From: Myxococcota bacterium
GTDB lineage: Bacteria > Myxococcota > Kuafuiibacteriia > Kuafuiibacteriales > Kuafuiibacteriaceae
NCBI GenBank assembly: GCA_028289325.1
Contig: JANQQN010000446.1
Span: 1-37,114, forward strand
Reading direction: 5' to 3'
DNA length: 37,114 nt
Below, in pieces: positions 33,069 to 37,114 of this stretch (positions are counted from its first letter, which is position 1; each line of letters opens with the position of its first letter). Below the pieces are notes generated by a model that did not search any database, was not told where the DNA came from, and saw only the letters and a program-made list of their open reading frames with translations. The position numbers were made by a program, and so were the translations under genes.

Positions 33069-34217
33069 TCAGGCGACGGCCTGCTCGAGGATCTTGCGGC
33101 TTTCGTCCAGGGTTACGGCTCGGTGTTCGCCGAGGGCCTTCATGCCGTGTTTCTCGAGCTGCACCACGACAGCGTCGATGGCTCTTGTCTTGTCGCCTTC
33201 GTGCTCGGTGAGCTGGGTAGCCACGTCTAGGCTGTGGAAGAAAGCTTCAATGGCATCGACGGTCTTCTCCGCCAAGTCAGGGCTGTCGGCCAAGCCAAAG
33301 ACGTTTCGTCCCATCTGTTCTAGCTTAGCCTTCTTCTTGGAGAGCTGGTTGCGAAGCAGGGACGGCTGCACAATGGCCAAGGATCGGGCGTGGTCTACAC
33401 CATAAAGGGCGGTCAGCTCATGACCGATCATGTGGGTGGCCCAGTCCTGGGGAACGCCGGCGCCAATCATCCCGTTGAGGGCCTGGTTAGCCGTAAACAT
33501 CAGACCTTCCCGCCACGCATCGCTGTCTCGTTGTTCATACTCCCGGCCGAGTTTGAGCAGGTTGCGCAGCAGAGCTTCGGCGTAGCCGTCTTGAACCATG
33601 GCCCCATGGGGGAGGGTTAGATACTGCTCACAGATATGGACCCAGGCATCGACAATCCCGTTGACAAGCTGCCTTTCAGGTAACGTCTTCATGACATCGG
33701 GGTCGAGCACGGCGAACTTTGGCTGCACGGCGCGATTCATGAAGCTGAGTTTGTCCTGGGTGGCCGCTTTCGTGATCACGGCCGCGGAATTGGACTCGGA
33801 ACCTGTGGCGGGGATGGTGAGCACACAGCCAAGATCGACGGCGGTGTCGAATTTGTAGGCGCCGGTCATGATGTCCCAGCCGTCACCGTCGTACAGAGCG
33901 GCCGCCACAATGTATTTTGCGCCGTCGATGACCGACCCGCCGCCGACCGCGAGGACGAAGTCAATGCCCTCCCGCTTGACGATATCGACGGCCTTGTCGA
34001 GCGTTTCCTTGGTGGGGTTCGGCTCGATCCCAGAGAACTCCAGCCACTCATGTCCCGTCAGGGCTTCACTGACCTGGTCGTAGACGCCGTTCTTCTTGAT
34101 GGAGCCACCGCCATAAGCCAACAGGACCTTGCGACCAGCGGGAATGCTGCTGGTGATGCGGGATATCTGGCCCCGCCCGAAGTGGATCGTCGTTGGGTTC
34201 ACGTAGGAGAATTTCAT
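33069..34217 (-). CDS. Iron-containing alcohol dehydrogenase (YqhD/butanol dehydrogenase-like)
   Basis: A 382-residue group III alcohol dehydrogenase of the YqhD/BDH type, which reduces aldehydes with NADPH or NADH. The cofactor loop reads Y-G-G-G-S-I (35-40) and V-G-G-G-S-V-I-D-G-A (91-100), and P-A-T-G-S-E-S-N-S follows at 136-144. Metal ligands are all present: Asp190 and His194 in D-A-W-V-H, His262 in A-T-H-M-I-G-H and His276 in G-V-D-H-A, matching Asp194, His198, His267 and His281 of YqhD. The length is close to YqhD (387). The start ATG at 34217 has AAGG 8 nt upstream; the open upstream extension is not conserved-looking. It is monocistronic, probably an aldehyde-detoxifying reductase; no regulator sits next to it. 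Confidence 0.95.
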   Translation of the reverse strand: MKFSYVNPTTIHFGRGQISRITSSIPAGRKVLLAYGGGSIKKNGVYDQVSEALTGHEWLEFSGIEPNPTKETLDKAVDIVKREGIDFVLAVGGGSVIDGAKYIVAAALYDGDGWDIMTGAYKFDTAVDLGCVLTIPATGSESNSAAVITKAATQDKLSFMNRAVQPKFAVLDPDVMKTLPERQLVNGIVDAWVHICEQYLTLPHGAMVQDGYAEALLRNLLKLGREYEQRDSDAWREGLMFTANQALNGMIGAGVPQDWATHMIGHELTALYGVDHARSLAIVQPSLLRNQLSKKKAKLEQMGRNVFGLADSPDLAEKTVDAIEAFFHSLDVATQLTEHEGDKTRAIDAVVVQLEKHGMKALGEHRAVTLDESRKILEQAVA

Positions 34218-34482
34218 GATCGACCTTTGCTTAGCGTTCCAGGCTGCCATTTGCCCTGGCGCGGCCTGAAGCCCTGTTTCCACAGAGCAGTTCCTCTCTT
34301 CCTGATCATGCACACGAACCGAACACAGCAAAGCCCGTTGTTCCGAGCCGACCCGCTGATGCCGCGGGGTCGGAGGTTCAGCCCTCTGAAGGTTAATACG
34401 GACCGCGGCCGCGGAGGTGCCGGAACACCTCGGCCGGCGCCCACGACTGTGGACGCCGGCAGCGGTGGAAGCGAGGCGGAGG

Positions 34483-35064
34483 CTACAACAGGCCCGCGTT
34501 CATGAACTGGTCGAGCATGGTCAGGAAGCCCGCGACGTACCCGGGCTCGCCGGTGAAGACGCCGACATCCGTAACCACCGGACCGGCGAACACGCACCGT
34601 CCCCCGACGTCCCGGCCGGAAAGAATCCAATCCCCGCTGTTGCGGCGGTACCGCGCGGGAGCGAAGTTCGGGCCGGTGATGTTGTCTGCGCAGACCTCTT
34701 CGACGTCAGGGATGGTGAACGTGCAGCGACCAGCGACGTCGCGGCCAGAGATGATGTAGTCGTCGCGCTTCACCCGGTACCGGGGGTTTGGCCAGTCGGG
34801 GCCGGTCAGGTTGTCACACTCCACAGTAATGTCGTACAGACGCGCCGCCTCGTAGATGAACGCGGTGCTGTCGGACGTTTGGAAGCGACCGGCGACGCTC
34901 TCGCCGCTGATGAAGAACTGACCGTCGTTGTACCAGAAGCGATTGGCGCCACCCTCGCCGGTCACCGCTTGGTAGTTGACGAGCAGCTCTGCGTGGGCCG
35001 TGCCGATGAAGCCGACGAACAGGGCTGCGGTTCCGAGACTCAGGATCGTGTTCTTGAAGCTCAT
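34483..35064 (-). CDS. Secreted repeat protein of unknown family
   Basis: A 193-residue protein with a signal peptide (hydrophobic residues 7-22, A-H-A cut before Glu26). The mature part has two clear repeats of about 35 residues: Cys83 to Phe116 and Cys125 to Phe159, each of form C-x-N-x-T-G-P-x-x-x-P-x-R-Y-R then I/L-S-G-R-D-V-x-G-R-C-x-F, with one cysteine at each end. An earlier, cysteine-free partial copy covers about 42-61 (N-R-F-W-Y-N-D-G-Q-F-F-I-S-G-E-S-V-A-G-R-F). The C-terminus (G-Y-V-A-G-F-L-T-M-L-D-Q-F-M) is weakly hydrophobic. Disulfides within each repeat are likely. The ATG at 35064 has GGAAGG 8 nt upstream, and the longer open frame to 35154 lacks one. No family is recognised. 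Confidence 0.8.
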   Translation of the reverse strand: MSFKNTILSLGTAALFVGFIGTAHAELLVNYQAVTGEGGANRFWYNDGQFFISGESVAGRFQTSDSTAFIYEAARLYDITVECDNLTGPDWPNPRYRVKRDDYIISGRDVAGRCTFTIPDVEEVCADNITGPNFAPARYRRNSGDWILSGRDVGGRCVFAGPVVTDVGVFTGEPGYVAGFLTMLDQFMNAGLL

Positions 35065-35239
35065 TTGCTTTGCCTTCCTTTCACCTGTCGCGATGCGCAG
35101 GCAGTCGTGCGAAATGCGGCAAAAGATCTCAAGGGAACGAAGAATAGTCTTCAAGACATTGCATCATTAGGTAAGAAACCATCAATGGAGCAGCGCCGTC
35201 GGTCAGGCTGGCTTCAGCCGGCCATGGGGTCGCCGAGCC

Positions 35240-35579
35240 CTAAATAAGGGTTGTCCCGTAAATCGGAATCGGTGGCGGCAGGAGCTGCAGTTCGCGCTCG
35301 TCTCCCCGATAGAGCACGAAGAAGTCGGTGATGCGGGCTCCACTCAGATTCGAGGAGCTCGATCCGTGCTCGGGCGGCCCGCCCCTGGACCTCGATGGAT
35401 GAGATGCACGCCTGTACGTCCGGCGACGTGTCCATCCCGCCGACGACGCGGCAGAACTCGTCCGGATCCAGATTGAACGCGTGGCCGTCTAGCGAGCCGA
35501 CGATGCGGGCGTGGTCGTACCAAATGTCGCGCAAGCCGCCGCCGTCGCCGGTCGACGACCCGTCGATACTCGCGTGGCG
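35240..35579 (-). pseudogene. NTF2/SnoaL-like (putative lumazine-binding type) protein, frameshifted
   Basis: One frame gives I-D-G-S-S-T-G-D-G, D-I-W-Y-D-H-A-R-I-V-G-S-L-D-G, F-N-L-D-P-D-E-F-C-R-V-V and S-S-I-E-V-Q-G-R-A-A-R-A-R-I-E-L-L-E, the usual core of small NTF2-like proteins. The expected last strands, N-L-S-G-A-R-I-T-D-F-F-V-L-Y-R-G-D-E, continue in another frame (shift near 35350-35356) to a TAG at 35242-35240. The N-terminal helix before I-D-G is not recognisable. Two lesions at least, so a pseudogene. It lies on the same strand as the next remnant. Confidence 0.65.
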
Positions 35580-35662
35580 GAGAGAAGAAGGTGCCTCGCT
35601 ATTACGCAAGTCACGATGCATTCGGAAGAGACGTCGATCGCAGCGGCGAACGCGACCCACCA

Positions 35663-36099
35663 TCAATAGAGTTCAGCGCCGAACCAGTCCTGGGCCGCGC
35701 TGACCGTCGCGTCCGTCGTTCCTTCAAAGTCTGGCCCGGTAAGGCTCTGTACGCACCCCGGAGAGAGGGGCTCGCCGGCGAGGAACGCAGCGAGGAGAAG
35801 GGTCCCGCACTGACCCGGCTCCGTTCCCAAATATCGCAAGACGGAGTGGCCGGCCCACAGCACGGAGAGCAGCGTTGCTCGCGGCCATCGATCTGCGGTC
35901 CGCTCGGCCCATTGCGGCGGGTCCAACGGGTCGAGCGCACCACTGAGCAGTACTCCATGGGTCCCGTGGCGCTGGCTCCGTCACATGACCGCCAGGTCAG
36001 CGCAGACGTCGCAAACGATTGCACGGGCGATCGCTCCGGTGTCGATGCACACGCGCAGATGAAAGCGGCGAAGTAGGCAAACGCGTTGAGCCGACGCAC
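35663..36099 (-). pseudogene. Decayed exported protein, signal peptide and body in different frames
   Basis: From a GTG at 36099 the frame gives R-R-L-N-A-F-A-Y-F-A-A-F-I-C-A-C-A-S, a lipoprotein-like signal with Cys. The body continues best in another frame, closed upstream by a TGA near 35985: T-H-G-V-L-L-S-G-A-L-D-P-L, A-T-L-L-S-V-L-W-A-G-H-S-V-L-R-Y-L-G, L-L-L-A-A-F-L-A-G-E-P-L-S-P-G and F-G-A-E-L-Y before a TGA. Both parts have GC-rich third positions. I read this as one gene broken by a frameshift around 35985-36040. The family is not recognised. Confidence is limited, since the body could also be an independent small gene starting at a TTG at 35926. Confidence 0.4.
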
Positions 36100-36179
36100 G
36101 CAGCGAAGAATGACCGCGCTGCGCGACGGAGACAACATATCCGACCTTCACAACGCCCCGAAGTCGAGTAGAGTGCTGC

Positions 36180-36956
36180 ATGACCCACGAACCCGAGCAC
36201 GTTCTCGAGAACCGCGCCTACTGGGACGGTATGGCCCACCAGTGGGTCTCGGCCGGCGAGCGCAGCTGGGCGCAGGACGAGCCGACGTGGGGAATCTGGG
36301 CGATACCTGAGCGCGACCTTTGGCTTCTGCCGGAGTCGATGGCGGGCATGCGGGCGATTGAGCTGGGCTGCGGCACCGGCTACGTGAGCGGCTGGATGGT
36401 TCGCCGCGGCGCGAGCGTCGTAGGCATCGACAATTCAGCCCAGCAGCTGGCCACCGCCCGCCGCCTCGCATCCGAGCACGGCGCCGCCCTCGAGCTCCTC
36501 CACGGCAACGCCGAGTCGGTTCCGTTTCCCGACGCTTCTTTCGACTTCGCCATCAGCGAGTACGGGGCGGCCATCTGGTGCGACCCCTCAGCATGGATTC
36601 CGGAGGCGCACCGCCTGCTCAAGCCCGGCGGCGAACTCGTTTTCCTGGGCACACACCCTCTCGCCATACTCTCTACGCCGCCCTCCGGTGCTCGCACAGA
36701 CCCCGCGCTCCACCGCTCGCTCGCGGACCTCGCCCGCTTGGATTGGCGCACGGTAGAGATCGACCCGGGGGGTATCGAGTTCAACCTTTCGCATTCGGGA
36801 TGGATCTCCCTCTTTCACGCGACCGGCTTCGAGCTGGTTGAGTACCACGAGCTGCTCGCGCCCTCGTCGGCCGACGAGGACAAATTCGGTATCTCGCTGG
36901 CGTGGGCGAGAAAGTGGCCGAGCGAACAGGTATGGAAGGTACGAAAGCGGACGTGA
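36180..36956 (+). CDS. Class I SAM-dependent methyltransferase
   Basis: A 258-residue methyltransferase. Residues 1-50 (N-R-A-Y-W-D-G-M-A-H-Q-W-V-S-A-G-E-R-S-W) form an N-terminal helical section with several Trp, followed by motif I I-E-L-G-C-G-T-G-Y (60-68), the acidic strand-2 end V-V-G-I-D-N-S, D-F-A-I-S-E-Y-G-A-A-I-W as motif IV, and L-L-K-P-G-G-E-L-V-F-L. The N-W-D/A-H-Q-W arrangement resembles a common actinobacterial and proteobacterial group of unknown acceptor. Start ATG at 36180 is the first after a broken region; the ribosome site is weak (GAGTAGAGTGC). It follows the decayed genes and shares no operon with any neighbour seen. Confidence 0.88.
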   Translation: MTHEPEHVLENRAYWDGMAHQWVSAGERSWAQDEPTWGIWAIPERDLWLLPESMAGMRAIELGCGTGYVSGWMVRRGASVVGIDNSAQQLATARRLASEHGAALELLHGNAESVPFPDASFDFAISEYGAAIWCDPSAWIPEAHRLLKPGGELVFLGTHPLAILSTPPSGARTDPALHRSLADLARLDWRTVEIDPGGIEFNLSHSGWISLFHATGFELVEYHELLAPSSADEDKFGISLAWARKWPSEQVWKVRKRT

Positions 36957-37007
36957 GGGCGATCGCCAGCGAAGTTGCGGCGCCTTCGCTTCGTTGCGGC
37001 GATTCTA

Positions 37008-37112
37008 TCAACTCACTAGACCCTGACCAAGCGTAGAAAGACGGATCGATTGTGTAGAAGTACCCGAAAACCCCTTTGCAGTCACCAAATCCGGCACCAC
37101 GCCGGACCAGCG
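37008..37112 (-). CDS. Possible partial gene end at the window edge
   Basis: A minus-strand frame running in from beyond the window ends after 34 residues (R-W-S-G-V-V-P-D-L-V-T-A-K-G-F-S-G-T). G-V-V-P-D-L-V-T followed by K-G resembles the cofactor-lysine region of class III aminotransferases, but a second frame is open here too, and 34 residues with a stop so soon after would mean a broken enzyme. The rest of 36957-37114 shows nothing. Confidence 0.15.
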   Translation of the reverse strand, partial: RWSGVVPDLVTAKGFSGTSTQSIRLSTLGQGLVS

Positions 37113-37114
37113 AA

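Noticed and set aside
1..37114. tRNA genes, rRNA, CRISPR arrays, transposases and integrases
   Set aside because: No cloverleaf-like sequence with a TTC-type loop, no regularly spaced repeats and no D-D-E or tyrosine-recombinase motifs were seen by eye. A tRNA or repeat scan would be decisive.

Overview
The window is GC-rich (judged by eye, third codon positions mostly G or C) and densely coded on both strands. Lipoprotein signals, two-component sensors, an O-antigen-type flippase and a periplasm-facing TAXI protein point to a Gram-negative bacterium. The lipoprotein ending in a TolB/CsgG-like fold and the mix of orphan enzymes and sensors resemble Myxococcota or other former Deltaproteobacteria, but this is a guess from gene style. 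No rRNA, tRNA, CRISPR array, insertion sequence or phage gene was recognised.

Layout. 1-2143: non-coding leader and an oligosaccharide flippase. 2177-7222: minus-strand block with a DUF5694 lipoprotein, a membrane-anchored TAXI binding protein, and a two-gene sugar unit (GH13_18 phosphorylase plus HAD-IIB phosphatase). 7223-8283: about 1 kb with no secure gene. 8284-11097: Crp/Fnr-like regulator, amidase, and an Asp/Glu-racemase-fold protein lacking both catalytic cysteines. 11098-14972: a perfect 31-bp palindrome, a TolB-like lipoprotein, a small membrane protein, a methyltransferase and an ABC-F ATPase. 15084-21171: serine hydrolase, histidine kinase, methyltransferase, and a GAF-PAS histidine kinase overlapping its single-domain response regulator. 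21383-25138: MaoC hydratase, AraC regulator with CPBP protease, an unrecognised protein with a four-unit basic C-terminal repeat, and a small membrane protein. 25398-30470: patatin-like lipase divergent from a full-length pyruvate carboxylase, then a conserved-looking unknown. 30547-36956: PD40 propeller, a run of broken genes (LysR, acyl-CoA dehydrogenase, an unknown tail, Uma2), an iron-type alcohol dehydrogenase, a secreted repeat protein, two more broken genes, and a methyltransferase.

Most genes stand alone or in pairs. The clearest co-operating units are GH13_18 with HAD (probable glucoside metabolism), amidase with racemase-fold protein, kinase with response regulator (4-nt overlap), and AraC with CPBP. 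Short decayed genes fill several gaps; two of them carry only one or two visible lesions and look recent. No obviously complete new defence or biosynthetic system is visible. The best candidates for something undescribed are the C-terminal repeat protein at 24010-24597, the secreted repeat protein at 34483-35064, and the cysteine-less racemase-fold protein beside an amidase.
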